Below are positions 55,115-63,784 of a stretch of 64,000 bases of DNA, piece by piece. A program made the position numbers and the translations under genes. The notes under the pieces were generated by a model. The model ran no database searches, was not told the DNA's origin, and worked only from the letters and a program-made list of their open reading frames with translations. The stretch is from Glaciimonas sp. PAMC28666 (GTDB lineage Bacteria; Pseudomonadota; Gammaproteobacteria; Burkholderiales; Burkholderiaceae_D). Each line of letters begins with the position of its first letter. The first letter of the stretch is position 1. The stretch is taken from assembly GCF_016917355.1 (NCBI RefSeq), contig NZ_CP070304.1:4836001-4900000 (forward strand), written 5' to 3'.

Positions 55115-55810
55115 ATGACACAAATAAAAATACTAGCATTTGATATATTCGGCACCGTTGTCGACTGGCACACCAGCATTGCACAAGAAATAGATGCGTT
55201 ACAACTTGGGGTCGACGGCGATGCGTTCGCCCTGGCCTGGCGCGAGGGGTACAAACCCGCGATGCAAAGAGTTATGTCGGGCGAGTTGGGATGGACGCTG
55301 ATTGATGATCTGCATCGCATCATATTGGATGATATTCTCAAACGCTTCGGCATCGACGGAATGAGCGAAACAGAGAAAATTTATCTCAATAAAATTTGGC
55401 ATCGGTTAAATGCGTGGCCGGATTCGGTTGAGGGATTGACCCGACTGAAATCGAAATACACTGTTTGCACGCTCTCCAATGGCAATATCGGCTTACTAAC
55501 CAATATGGCGAAGCGCGCTGGCTTGCCGTGGGATTGCGTATTGTCCGCTGAAGTGTTTAAAAAGTACAAGCCTGATCCGGCGACCTACCTTGGTGTAGCA
55601 AAGATATTTGATGCGGCGCCCGATGAGGTCATGCTGGTCGCAGCCCATCAGGATGACTTGGACGCTGCCCGCAGCTGCGGTTTAAAAACCGCTTACATTG
55701 AGCGCCCGTATGAGTTTGGCGCTGCGCATATAAAAGACGTTTCTTCGCACCCGGAAAATTCGTTTCATGCAACGAATCTGGTGGCATTGGCTGAAATCCT
55801 CGGCTGTTAG
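55115..55810 (+). CDS. Haloacid dehalogenase, type II
   Basis: 231 residues. The ATG at 55115 puts the nucleophile Asp10 (ILAFDIFGTVVDW) at the usual distance from the N-terminus; an upstream in-frame ATG pair at 55037-55040 adds 26 residues of no family character. Other HAD motifs are TLSNGNIGLLTNM, the Lys of VFKKYKPDPATYLG, and VAAHQDDLDAARSCGLKTAY. This fits L-2-haloacid dehalogenases, which hydrolyse 2-halo acids to D-2-hydroxy acids. Convergent with the HugZ-like gene. Confidence 0.87.
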   Translation: MTQIKILAFDIFGTVVDWHTSIAQEIDALQLGVDGDAFALAWREGYKPAMQRVMSGELGWTLIDDLHRIILDDILKRFGIDGMSETEKIYLNKIWHRLNAWPDSVEGLTRLKSKYTVCTLSNGNIGLLTNMAKRAGLPWDCVLSAEVFKKYKPDPATYLGVAKIFDAAPDEVMLVAAHQDDLDAARSCGLKTAYIERPYEFGAAHIKDVSSHPENSFHATNLVALAEILGC

Positions 55811-55853
55811 GCCACGCCGTCCTGAGTATTTCGTTACCCTAACTGAATACTTC

Positions 55854-55882
55854 GCGTTAGCCTTTTTAAAATAAGCTAACGC
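55854..55882. terminator. Terminator-like hairpin between convergent genes
   Basis: GCGTTAGC (55854-55861) pairs with GCTAACGC (55875-55882) around an A/T-rich loop, 44 bp after the dehalogenase stop and before the HugZ-like stop. Its position suits a bidirectional terminator. Confidence 0.5.
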
Positions 55883-55976
55883 TTAAAGTTTAATGTTACC
55901 GGCAGAAAAGTAGCCCGAACACCCGAGGAAGTCCTTACAATATTCGCTGTGCTCGCCAGGAATAATATTGAAGCGG

Positions 55977-56630
55977 CTAGTCGACGGCGGCAACAAAACG
56001 TCGGACGACCTCGCTAATTTGCGCCAAGGCCACCGGTGCGTCGGGAAACCGTTGCCGCGTCCGCTTACCATTTTTTTCGACATCAAAACCATAGCAATCA
56101 ATCCCGAACATCCGTATCGGATTTGGATAGATATTCGCAATGCCATGAATGAGCATTTTTTCGTCGGCCAGTGGTAATACCTCCACACCCGCCCACTCCT
56201 CAATTCCGATCCAGCCCATTTGCCCGAAGCCGCCGATATAACGTAATTTTTGCGGTGTCAATTGATAGAAAGAAAAACCTCCAAGCGCCAGATACTCCTT
56301 TGCGTCAGGATGATAGCGGAGATAACGCGCAACAAGGTCAGCAGAAGGCGCAATTGGGACGACATCGCCAACAATTGAAATTCGTTCAGCCGTTAATACA
56401 TTCTGACTCTCGGCGCTGTGGACCAAAAGGCTGGCGCGGGAATCCGCCAGAACGTTCTTCGTATGCTCAGCCAGATCACTGAGCAGAAACACGGGGCAAT
56501 GTTGCTCATTCAGCGTAAATGGCAAGATGGTCGCAAAAGGATAGCCAAGCATTTGTGCCGAAAGTGTCGCCAAACTGCCCCAGGCTGCTTCGTGCATTAA
56601 CTGAATAGCGGACGCTAAAGTTATTTTCAT
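55977..56630 (-). CDS. HugZ-like pyridoxamine-5'-phosphate-oxidase-family protein
   Basis: 217 residues from the ATG at 56630; a TTG seven codons upstream is in frame. The split-barrel flavin/haem-binding fold is seen in AAWGSLATLSAQMLGYPFAT, CPVFLLSDLAEHTKNVLADS and ASLLVHSAESQNVLTAERIS. The C-terminal part (GFGQMGWIGIEEWAG; IDCYGFDVE) corresponds to the DUF2470-like domain of HugZ proteins, which bind haem and may degrade it. The haem role is family knowledge and was not tested here. No haem-uptake genes are adjacent. Confidence 0.8.
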   Translation of the reverse strand: MKITLASAIQLMHEAAWGSLATLSAQMLGYPFATILPFTLNEQHCPVFLLSDLAEHTKNVLADSRASLLVHSAESQNVLTAERISIVGDVVPIAPSADLVARYLRYHPDAKEYLALGGFSFYQLTPQKLRYIGGFGQMGWIGIEEWAGVEVLPLADEKMLIHGIANIYPNPIRMFGIDCYGFDVEKNGKRTRQRFPDAPVALAQISEVVRRFVAAVD

Positions 56631-56898
56631 AGGCGTTTTAATTCGTTTCAATTGAAAGTTATCAGTTAAATTCCGCCTTGGAAACTGTTACGCAGTAGCA
56701 AATAACGACAGAATCAGCCAACAAAAAATCGCGTCAGGATTTATTATATGCGTTGGACGCTCATATCGGCTGCCCAAAATTATCTCTTAATATCTCGCGT
56801 GGGGTGATAGTAAAGACTTGCCATCTCATTGTAAAATCACTGGAATGTCGGTTTATCCATTGTTCATTTCAACCGTGGTAACTTTTGAAGCGTCAAGC

Positions 56899-58152
56899 AT
56901 GCATGGAAAAAATAATTTCTTGAAAAGTTCGTCGTCCTGTTTCAGGTTGCGGGCATTTTTATTGGTATTGGGGATGACGCTCGTCAGCGCACAATATAGC
57001 GCGGCAGAAACGACCATTAGCAAAGGAAAATCTGCCCTGACGAATATAGTGGAAACAGCGCCGAGCCAGCGTCAGGATGGTTGCTCGTCGCGGGCCAGCG
57101 CTGCCTGTTTCTTTAAAGTCACGCTTCAGGACGGCCATCAAAATGGCGGCACATTGGGCTATTATGCATCCCATCCTATCGACCACGGCAACACCAACTA
57201 TCCCAAAATAAATTCCGCTTTAATTGTCATTCACGGCCATTCGCACGATGCAGCAAAAACGTTTGATTCTGCCATCGCTGCAGCCTCTGCGGATGAGCTT
57301 GCTACCACATTGGTGATTGCTCCCTTGTTCCAGGCCGGCGATGCGAACGCCAAAAAATGTCGGTCTGCAGAGTCACCATCCGCAACATCAAGTGATTTTG
57401 TGTGGACCTGCACAAGTTGGATGGAAGGCGGCCCCTCCCAAAATGATCCAGACATGACATCATTTAAAGCGATCGATCAGTTGATTGAAACAATTATCCA
57501 GCACTATCCCGCAGTGCGGACCATCACGATTGCGGGGTTCTCCGCTGGCGCACAGACAGTGCAGCATTACATCGGCTTTTCGACGCTCCAACCCAAATCG
57601 TATTCCGTTCGTTATGTCGTAGCAGATCCAGGAACCTGGCTTTATTTCGATGCCGAGCGGCCGCAACCCATGATCAAAGGCCAACCAGTGACTTGGTCAG
57701 AGTGCGATGCTGACGGCCAAAGTGATTTTGGAAAATGCACGGTGAAGGTTATTATTCCGTCGCAAACAGCAAGCGACTGCCCTGCTTATAACGCCTGGAA
57801 ATATGGCACCGACAATCTCCCCTCGACCCTGCCCACGAACGCGACGGCAGGCGCGGCGCGGCTAGCCTACCAAGCCGCTGATGTCACCTACCTTGAAGCG
57901 GCTCTCGATAGCAGCAACCATAAAAATGCGGCATATAAAGTATTGGATAAATCGTGCGGTGCGGCGCTGCAGGGACCGTTTCGGCTGCATCGCGGTTTGG
58001 CTTACGCCCTTTACGAACAAGAAAAACTGCAATCACCACATCACAGGATGATGAAAATCGTCCCTGATTGCGGACACGATGTTGCTTGCGTATTCCCATC
58101 TGATATTGGCCGAAAAGCCCTTTTCCCAACGACCAGTTTAAAAACACATTAA
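56899..58152 (+). CDS. Exported alpha/beta-hydrolase
   Basis: 417 residues if started at 56899, which gives a normal signal peptide (core LRAFLLVLGMTLVSAQYSAAE); ATG 56845 and TTG 56818 are in-frame alternatives. The alpha/beta-hydrolase pattern is clear: an oxyanion region ALIVIHGHSHDAA, the nucleophile Ser in ITIAGFSAGAQTVQ (GxSxG), and a late catalytic His candidate in PDCGHDVACVF. Cys residues (CSSRASAACF, SECDADGQSDFGKC, SDCPAYNAW) may form disulphides in the periplasm or outside. I cannot tell the substrate. The Lrp-family gene starts 9 bp downstream, so the two are probably one transcript. Confidence 0.78.
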   Translation: MHGKNNFLKSSSSCFRLRAFLLVLGMTLVSAQYSAAETTISKGKSALTNIVETAPSQRQDGCSSRASAACFFKVTLQDGHQNGGTLGYYASHPIDHGNTNYPKINSALIVIHGHSHDAAKTFDSAIAAASADELATTLVIAPLFQAGDANAKKCRSAESPSATSSDFVWTCTSWMEGGPSQNDPDMTSFKAIDQLIETIIQHYPAVRTITIAGFSAGAQTVQHYIGFSTLQPKSYSVRYVVADPGTWLYFDAERPQPMIKGQPVTWSECDADGQSDFGKCTVKVIIPSQTASDCPAYNAWKYGTDNLPSTLPTNATAGAARLAYQAADVTYLEAALDSSNHKNAAYKVLDKSCGAALQGPFRLHRGLAYALYEQEKLQSPHHRMMKIVPDCGHDVACVFPSDIGRKALFPTTSLKTH

Positions 58153-58161
58153 GCACGCCAT

Positions 58162-58629
58162 ATGGACAAAATAGACAAACAGATTCTGGCAATCCTGCAA
58201 GAGGATGCGACAATTTCAGTCGCTGAGATAGCTGAAAAAGTGAGCTTGTCGTCGACACCTTGCTGGCGTCGGATTCAAAAACTGGAAGAGGAAGGCTACC
58301 TGTTACGCCGTGTCGCGCTATTAGATGCTACCAAGCTCAATGTTGGTGTGACCGTATTTGTGTCCATCAAAACAAATCAACACAACGCGACCTGGTTTGC
58401 GCAGTTCAGCACCACCGTGAAGCTCATACCGGAAGTCGTCGAGTTTTATCGAATGAGCGGCAATGTCGACTATCTGCTGCGCATAGTAGTACCCAACATC
58501 GCCGCATACGACAAGGTCTACCAGAAGCTGACGCAGACAAACGCACTGTTCGACGTCAATGCCAGCTTCGCGATGGAGCAAATTAAACACACCACCTCTT
58601 TACCGCTAGGGTATATCGACTCTGAGTAA
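58162..58629 (+). CDS. Lrp/AsnC-family transcriptional regulator
   Basis: 155 residues. The N-terminal helix-turn-helix (MDKIDKQILAILQEDATISV, then AEIAEKVSLSSTPCWRRIQK) and the C-terminal RAM ligand-binding domain (about 65-150: VTVFVSIKTNQHNATWFAQF, MSGNVDYLLRIVVPNIAAYD) are complete. Members sense amino acids. It is convergent with metC (11-bp gap) and follows the secreted hydrolase. Regulation of metC by this protein is plausible but not shown. Confidence 0.92.
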   Translation: MDKIDKQILAILQEDATISVAEIAEKVSLSSTPCWRRIQKLEEEGYLLRRVALLDATKLNVGVTVFVSIKTNQHNATWFAQFSTTVKLIPEVVEFYRMSGNVDYLLRIVVPNIAAYDKVYQKLTQTNALFDVNASFAMEQIKHTTSLPLGYIDSE

Positions 58630-58640
58630 CGCAAACAATC

Positions 58641-59978
58641 TTAAAGTGCGCGCTCCATACATTTAAACGCGCGGTCCATGTCCCGTTTGAGATCATCTAT
58701 ATTTTCCAGACCGACGTGAATACGGACCAGGGGATTCTGGTAAGTCTTGCGTGACGCGACCCGCGTTGGTGGCTTGTCAATCGGTAACGCCAGACTTTCA
58801 TACCCGCCCCACGACAGGCCAATACCAAATAACTGAAGACTTTCAAAGAAACTGGCAAACGCCGGGCGGCCTATCGGCTTCAGTTCAATGGTGAACAATC
58901 CGCTGGCCCCCAAAAAATCGCGCTTCCAAAGCTGATGGCCGGGGTCGGATGGCAACGCAGGATGTAAAACACGCTCCACCAACGGTTGCGTCACCAAATG
59001 CTCAGCTAACTGCATACCACTATCCCAATGCTGGCGTAAACGTACGGCCATACTGCGCATCCCGCGCAGCGCCAGATAGATATCATCCGGTCCCGCAGTT
59101 TGGCCGAAGTCGTGTGCGCCCTGCTTCAAAATCGGCCATGCGCGCTGATTTGCGCTGGCCACACCTAACAACGCATCCGAATGCCCGACGATATATTTGG
59201 TAGCGGCATGGATTGACACATCGACACCGTGTTCGAAAGGCTTGAAATATAACGGCGTGGCCCAGGTATTATCCATTAACACGTAAGCCCCGACCTTGTG
59301 CGCCTCTTCGGCGATTGCCGGAATATCTTGTACTTCAAAGGTCCATGATCCCGGCGATTCAACAAAGACGACGCGCGTATTCGATCGGATCAACTGGCGG
59401 ATTTCACCACCGATCAACGGATCGAAAAACTCCACTTCCACACCCATGCGGCGCAACACGCGCTCCGCAAATGTGCGGGTCGGACCGTACGCGCTATCTG
59501 TAATCAATACATGATCGCCGACCTGAACAAAAGCCATGATGCTATGGGTGCATGCCGACAATCCCGATGGAAACACTAATGCGTGATCGCCGCCCTCGAG
59601 CGTGGTGATGGCTTGTTCGAACGAACGCGTGGTCGGGGTGCCAAAACGGCCGTACTTTGCCATCGGATTATCCGTTTGACGACCCGCTTCCCAATCATCG
59701 AGGTTATCCGCCATAATGGTTGAGCCACGAAATACGGGGGTATTCACCATCCCACCGTAAAGCGACGGATCACGACCGGCATGGATCAATTGCGTATCAA
59801 CATGTCGCATAACTCTTTGATCCAGATCAATCTGGTAAGTTTGTTCTGCCTGATGGCTCAGGTCCTGCGGAACTGGCAGATCAAGCGCGAACTCAGATGG
59901 CAAAGCGGATGGTGATGAAGTACCGCTGGAAGCATCTGCTTTAAATAAAGAAGTGTCTGATGGGAGAGCTGAAGACAT
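58641..59978 (-). CDS. metC: Cystathionine beta-lyase (PLP enzyme), N-terminally extended
   Basis: 445 residues. MetC cleaves cystathionine to homocysteine, pyruvate and ammonia. The PLP-binding Lys is in SIHAATKYIVGHSDALLG; DTQLIHAGRDPS marks the normal family start. YGRFGTPTTRSFEQAI, FPSGLSACTHSIMAF and ENIDDLKRDMDRAF also fit MetC. About 56 Ser/Pro/Ala-rich residues precede the family domain. An internal ATG at 59810 would give 389 residues, the usual length, so the true start is open; the first ATG has CGGA upstream. Its promoter region holds a strong palindrome at 60018-60038. Confidence 0.9.
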   Translation of the reverse strand: MSSALPSDTSLFKADASSGTSSPSALPSEFALDLPVPQDLSHQAEQTYQIDLDQRVMRHVDTQLIHAGRDPSLYGGMVNTPVFRGSTIMADNLDDWEAGRQTDNPMAKYGRFGTPTTRSFEQAITTLEGGDHALVFPSGLSACTHSIMAFVQVGDHVLITDSAYGPTRTFAERVLRRMGVEVEFFDPLIGGEIRQLIRSNTRVVFVESPGSWTFEVQDIPAIAEEAHKVGAYVLMDNTWATPLYFKPFEHGVDVSIHAATKYIVGHSDALLGVASANQRAWPILKQGAHDFGQTAGPDDIYLALRGMRSMAVRLRQHWDSGMQLAEHLVTQPLVERVLHPALPSDPGHQLWKRDFLGASGLFTIELKPIGRPAFASFFESLQLFGIGLSWGGYESLALPIDKPPTRVASRKTYQNPLVRIHVGLENIDDLKRDMDRAFKCMERAL

Positions 59979-60433
59979 ATTTTTCCGTCGTTGACCTGTC
60001 TGGCGAGATTGCCAGTCTTAAGTGTAGTTTACACTTAATGAAAAATCGTTCCTAAATTAGACATGCGAGAACGCTTTATTAGAAAAATATTCTAATATTT
60101 ATATGCTTATAAATAATTTATTCCATAACATTCAATTTAATGATATTTCCACTACATACCAAGCGATAAAACCGTGTCGAATCGATAAATTGAACGCCAT
60201 TAATATCTAAGACGTCTTAGTTACCAACGAATCATATATTTGACAACACGATAGGGTCAGGGCACTCTAGGCGCAGATTTGCAGCCAAAGGTGGATTATG
60301 CTGATCGAGTCCGATATATTTGTCGCTACAGATCACGCCCATAGTTTGCCGCCGATTTCGCAACTACATTGCGTCTACGGCTACTTTTCACCTCATTTAG
60401 CTTTGCCCGATTGAATCATTGGAGATTGAAGTC
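59979..60433. other. Divergent metC-ilvD intergenic region
   Basis: 455 bp with no supported gene, very AT-rich at 60050-60240. It must contain the promoters of metC (minus) and ilvD (plus). A TTGACA at 60240-60245 could be an ilvD -35, but no good -10 follows. Confidence 0.5.
60018..60038. promoter_or_regulatory. Palindromic operator candidate upstream of metC
   Basis: TTAAGTGTA (60018-60026) and TACACTTAA (60030-60038) are perfect inverted 9-mers around GTT, 40 bp before the metC start. A smaller dyad CTGGC/GCCAG (60000-60015) lies nearer the gene. The length and symmetry fit a dimeric repressor site; the regulator is not identified. Confidence 0.6.
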
Positions 60434-62311
60434 ATGCCAGAATATCGCTCACGCACCACCACCCACGGTCGTAACATGGCCGGCGCCCGCGCTCTTTGGC
60501 GCGCAACCGGGATGAAAGATGGCGATTTCGACAAGCCTATCGTCGCCGTCGTCAACTCTTTCACTCAGTTTGTTCCAGGCCACGTACATCTGAAAGACCT
60601 GGGGCAAATGGTTGCGCGTGAAATCGAGGCGGCGGGTGGCGTTGCGAAGGAGTTCAACACCATTGCAGTCGATGACGGCATTGCGATGGGTCACGGCGGC
60701 ATGCTGTATTCGTTACCATCACGCGAACTAATTGCTGATTCCGTCGAATACATGGTCAACGCCCACTGCGCCGACGCAATGGTCTGTATTTCGAACTGCG
60801 ATAAGATCACGCCGGGCATGTTGATGGCAGCTATGCGCCTGAACATCCCGGTTGTCTTCGTCTCTGGTGGTCCGATGGAAGCCGGTAAAATCGTGGAAGC
60901 GGTGTTGCCGGGAAAAGCCCCTGGCACCCAACGAATCATTAAGATCGATCTGGTCGATGCGATGATCAAGGCCGGTGACTCCTCCGTCAGCGATGCAGAT
61001 ATCGCAGAAATTGAACGCGCAGCTTGTCCGACATGCGGCTCCTGTTCCGGCATGTTCACAGCCAATTCCATGAATTGCCTGACTGAAGCGCTTGGCCTGG
61101 CTTTGCCGGGTAACGGCACGATCCTGGCAACCCATGCAGATCGCAAGGAATTATTCCTGCGCGCCGGACGACTGATCGTGGAACTTGCGAAACGTCATTA
61201 CGAGCAAGACGATTACTCTGTGCTGCCACGTTCAATCGCTAACAAGGCGGCATTTGAAAACGCCATGACACTCGATGTGTCAATGGGGGGATCAACTAAC
61301 ACAGTACTGCATTTGCTGGCAGCGGCGCAAGAAGCTGAAGTCGAGTTCAAGATGGCAGACATCGACCGCATCTCACGCCAAGTTCCATGCTTGTGCAAAG
61401 TAGCACCGGCCACCGACAAATATCATATCGAAGATGTCCATCGTGCCGGCGGTATTATCAGTATCCTGGGTGAATTGGCCCGTGCCGGTTTGCTGGACAC
61501 CACACTCCCAACGATTCATAGTAAAGATCTGGCCGAAGCGATTGCCAACAACGACATTACGCAGACACAAGATCCGGCTGTCCACAAGCTGTTCAGCGCA
61601 GCACCCGGCGGTGTCGCAACACAGACTGCTTTCTCGCAGGAGAAACGTTTTGACAGCCTGGATATGGATCGCAGCACTGGTTGCATCCGCGATAAAGCAC
61701 ATGCCTATTCGCAAGATGGCGGCCTTGCGGTGCTGTACGGCAATCTGGCGATCAACGGTTGTATTGTAAAAACCGCTGGCGTCGATGAAAGCATCCTGAA
61801 ATTTACAGGTAAGGCACGCGTATTCGAAAGTCAGGACGCTGCCGTGGAAGCGATTTTGGGCGACGTTGTGCAAGCTGGCGACACCATCATCATTCGTTAC
61901 GAAGGACCGAAAGGCGGTCCTGGCATGCAGGAAATGCTGTACCCGACTTCCTATATCAAGTCCAAAGGTCTGGGTAAATCATGCGCCCTCTTCACCGACG
62001 GTCGTTTCTCCGGTGGTTCATCCGGCCTGGTGATTGGTCACGCTTCTCCAGAAGCGGCAGAAGGCGGCGCAATTGGTCTGGTCGAAGATGGTGACACGAT
62101 CGAAATTGATATCCCTAATCGCCGTATTCACCTGGCGATCAGTGATGCACTGCTAGCGGAGCGCCGCGTTGCCATGGATGCTAAAGGTAAAGACGCATGG
62201 AAGCCGATTGGTCGCCAGCGTTACGTCTCCCAGGCGTTGCAGGCATATGCTGCGATGGCCACATCGGCAGATCGCGGTGCGGTACGAGATATCAGCCAAT
62301 TGAAACGCTAA
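60434..62311 (+). CDS. ilvD: Dihydroxy-acid dehydratase
   Basis: 625 residues from the ATG at 60434 with GGAG at 60421-60424. IlvD dehydrates 2,3-dihydroxy-isovalerate and -methylvalerate in valine and isoleucine synthesis, using an iron-sulfur cluster. Cluster cysteines are in [14 protein letters not shown] and [18 protein letters not shown]; the third region is [18 protein letters not shown]. The C-terminal [20 protein letters not shown] also matches. The length is that of the E. coli-type enzyme. It is a single gene with a strong terminator. Confidence 0.97.
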   Translation: MPEYRSRTTTHGRNMAGARALWRATGMKDGDFDKPIVAVVNSFTQFVPGHVHLKDLGQMVAREIEAAGGVAKEFNTIAVDDGIAMGHGGMLYSLPSRELIADSVEYMVNAHCADAMVCISNCDKITPGMLMAAMRLNIPVVFVSGGPMEAGKIVEAVLPGKAPGTQRIIKIDLVDAMIKAGDSSVSDADIAEIERAACPTCGSCSGMFTANSMNCLTEALGLALPGNGTILATHADRKELFLRAGRLIVELAKRHYEQDDYSVLPRSIANKAAFENAMTLDVSMGGSTNTVLHLLAAAQEAEVEFKMADIDRISRQVPCLCKVAPATDKYHIEDVHRAGGIISILGELARAGLLDTTLPTIHSKDLAEAIANNDITQTQDPAVHKLFSAAPGGVATQTAFSQEKRFDSLDMDRSTGCIRDKAHAYSQDGGLAVLYGNLAINGCIVKTAGVDESILKFTGKARVFESQDAAVEAILGDVVQAGDTIIIRYEGPKGGPGMQEMLYPTSYIKSKGLGKSCALFTDGRFSGGSSGLVIGHASPEAAEGGAIGLVEDGDTIEIDIPNRRIHLAISDALLAERRVAMDAKGKDAWKPIGRQRYVSQALQAYAAMATSADRGAVRDISQLKR

Positions 62312-62343
62312 GCCACGAAGCCACTACGCCACTAGGCCACGCA
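62312..62343. repeat. Octamer tandem repeat, 4 x 8 bp
   Basis: GCCACGAA, GCCACTAC, GCCACTAG and GCCACGCA begin directly after the ilvD stop codon. Confidence 0.75.
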
Positions 62344-62390
62344 AACAACTGAGGCTGGTCTAAGGTTTTAACACCCGTAATATGTTGAAG

Positions 62391-62415
62391 AACGCGCCTT
62401 TCGGCGCGTTTTTTT
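62391..62415 (+). terminator. Rho-independent terminator of ilvD
   Basis: AACGCGCC (62391-62398), loop TTTC, GGCGCGTT (62403-62410), then a run of T to 62415. This is the clearest intrinsic terminator in the window. Confidence 0.9.
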
Positions 62416-62578
62416 ATGTCCAAACACAAGCGCTGAAAGCATCAGAGCTATAAGAGAAATTTGTATTCTTACAATGAAAACGATTTATTGCTGTATGGTG
62501 TTATTCTTGGAATACGAATTAATTTTCTATATTTCGAAAATTAATATTAGGTTCAACCACCCTAAAAGCAGGCTCACG

Positions 62579-63535
62579 ATGAATCGTTGCAAACGCGTAT
62601 TGGTTTTTTTACTGTGCATGGGATTGGGCGCCTCAGCGCAAGCATTTCCTGATCATCCTGTGCACATCGTCGTTGGTTTTGCGCCGGGTGGAGCTGATAT
62701 TTCCGCCCGTTTGGTAGCACAAAAGCTTTCCGTACTCTGGGAGCAGCCCGTCATTATTGATAACCGTGCAGGCGCAGCCGGCAACATTGGAGCCGCCTTG
62801 GTCGCTAAAGCCGCGCCTGACGGTTACACGATTCTGCTGCTGGTAAACTCGTACACCATCAACACCACGGTTTACCGCAATTTGACGTGGGATTTGCTGC
62901 GCGATTTTGCACCGATCGGCAGCTACGCAAGCACGCCGATGGTGGTCTTGGTTAACGATCAGTTACCAGCTAAAACCTTCGCCGAGTTTGTGGCCTATGC
63001 AAAAGCGAATCCCGGCAAGATCAATTATGGATCGGCCGGCTCCGGCACCACGACGCATTTGGCGGGCGAAATGTTTGACATGCGCTCCGGCATCCAGATG
63101 ACACACGTACCGTACAAAGGCTCCGGACCTTCTGTAGTTGCCTTATTGTCAAATGAAGTTCAACTGTCGTTCGGCTCCATGGCAGCGTTCGACGGCTTAA
63201 TCAAGCAAGGTCGGGTCCGTCCACTGGCGGTGACCACCGCGACCAGATTTCCCGGTCTTCCCGACGTGCCAACCGTGGCAGAAAATGGGATGCCGGGCTT
63301 CGATGTCAACGTCTGGTACGGCCTTCTCGCGCCTGCAAAGACTCCTCCAGCGATCATAAAGAAGCTTAGCGACGATCTGGCTAAGGTGATGGCAGACCCC
63401 GACCTGGCACTAAAACTTCGAGCGACCGGCCTTGAGCCGACCTACCTGGATAGTCAAAAAACGGCCGAACTGTTGAAGCAAGATGTAGCCCGCTGGCGCG
63501 AAGTGATTAACAAACTCAAGTTTTCTATCGATTAG
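62579..63535 (+). CDS. Bug-family periplasmic solute-binding protein (TctC-like)
   Basis: 318 residues. The ATG at 62579 gives a normal signal peptide (RVLVFLLCMGLGASAQA-FP); a longer frame from 62474 would add 35 residues with a second hydrophobic stretch and is less likely. Bug motifs: FPDHPVHIVVGFAPGGADIS, NRAGAAGNIGAALVAK, YGSAGSGTTTHLAGEMF and PDVPTVAENGMPGFDV. It binds a carboxylate or similar ligand in the periplasm. No TctA/B partner is adjacent. It differs from the protein at 14488-15468, so it is not a recent duplicate. Confidence 0.9.
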   Translation: MNRCKRVLVFLLCMGLGASAQAFPDHPVHIVVGFAPGGADISARLVAQKLSVLWEQPVIIDNRAGAAGNIGAALVAKAAPDGYTILLLVNSYTINTTVYRNLTWDLLRDFAPIGSYASTPMVVLVNDQLPAKTFAEFVAYAKANPGKINYGSAGSGTTTHLAGEMFDMRSGIQMTHVPYKGSGPSVVALLSNEVQLSFGSMAAFDGLIKQGRVRPLAVTTATRFPGLPDVPTVAENGMPGFDVNVWYGLLAPAKTPPAIIKKLSDDLAKVMADPDLALKLRATGLEPTYLDSQKTAELLKQDVARWREVINKLKFSID

Positions 63536-63784
63536 CGCCATCCAGCGCATCCTTCAAGCAAGGTCGTCCGGAATCAATCATCGCACGCGTCAGCATGCAT
63601 GTTGCTATAACGAAAGCTTATAAACCTAAATTACCGCATTGCGTACTTCAACTGGCGCCCCCAGTTACCGTTATTGTTTGATGATGTGTGCGGGTTAATT
63701 ACTGATTGGAGATTGGCAGCTGACCGCCCTCAGCGTAGACTTACGCCCTCTGTCCGTTTCAGGACGTCCGTCTCTTACATTGCC

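Noticed and set aside
60240-60245. TTGACA as ilvD -35 element
   Set aside because: No acceptable -10 hexamer 16-18 bp downstream.
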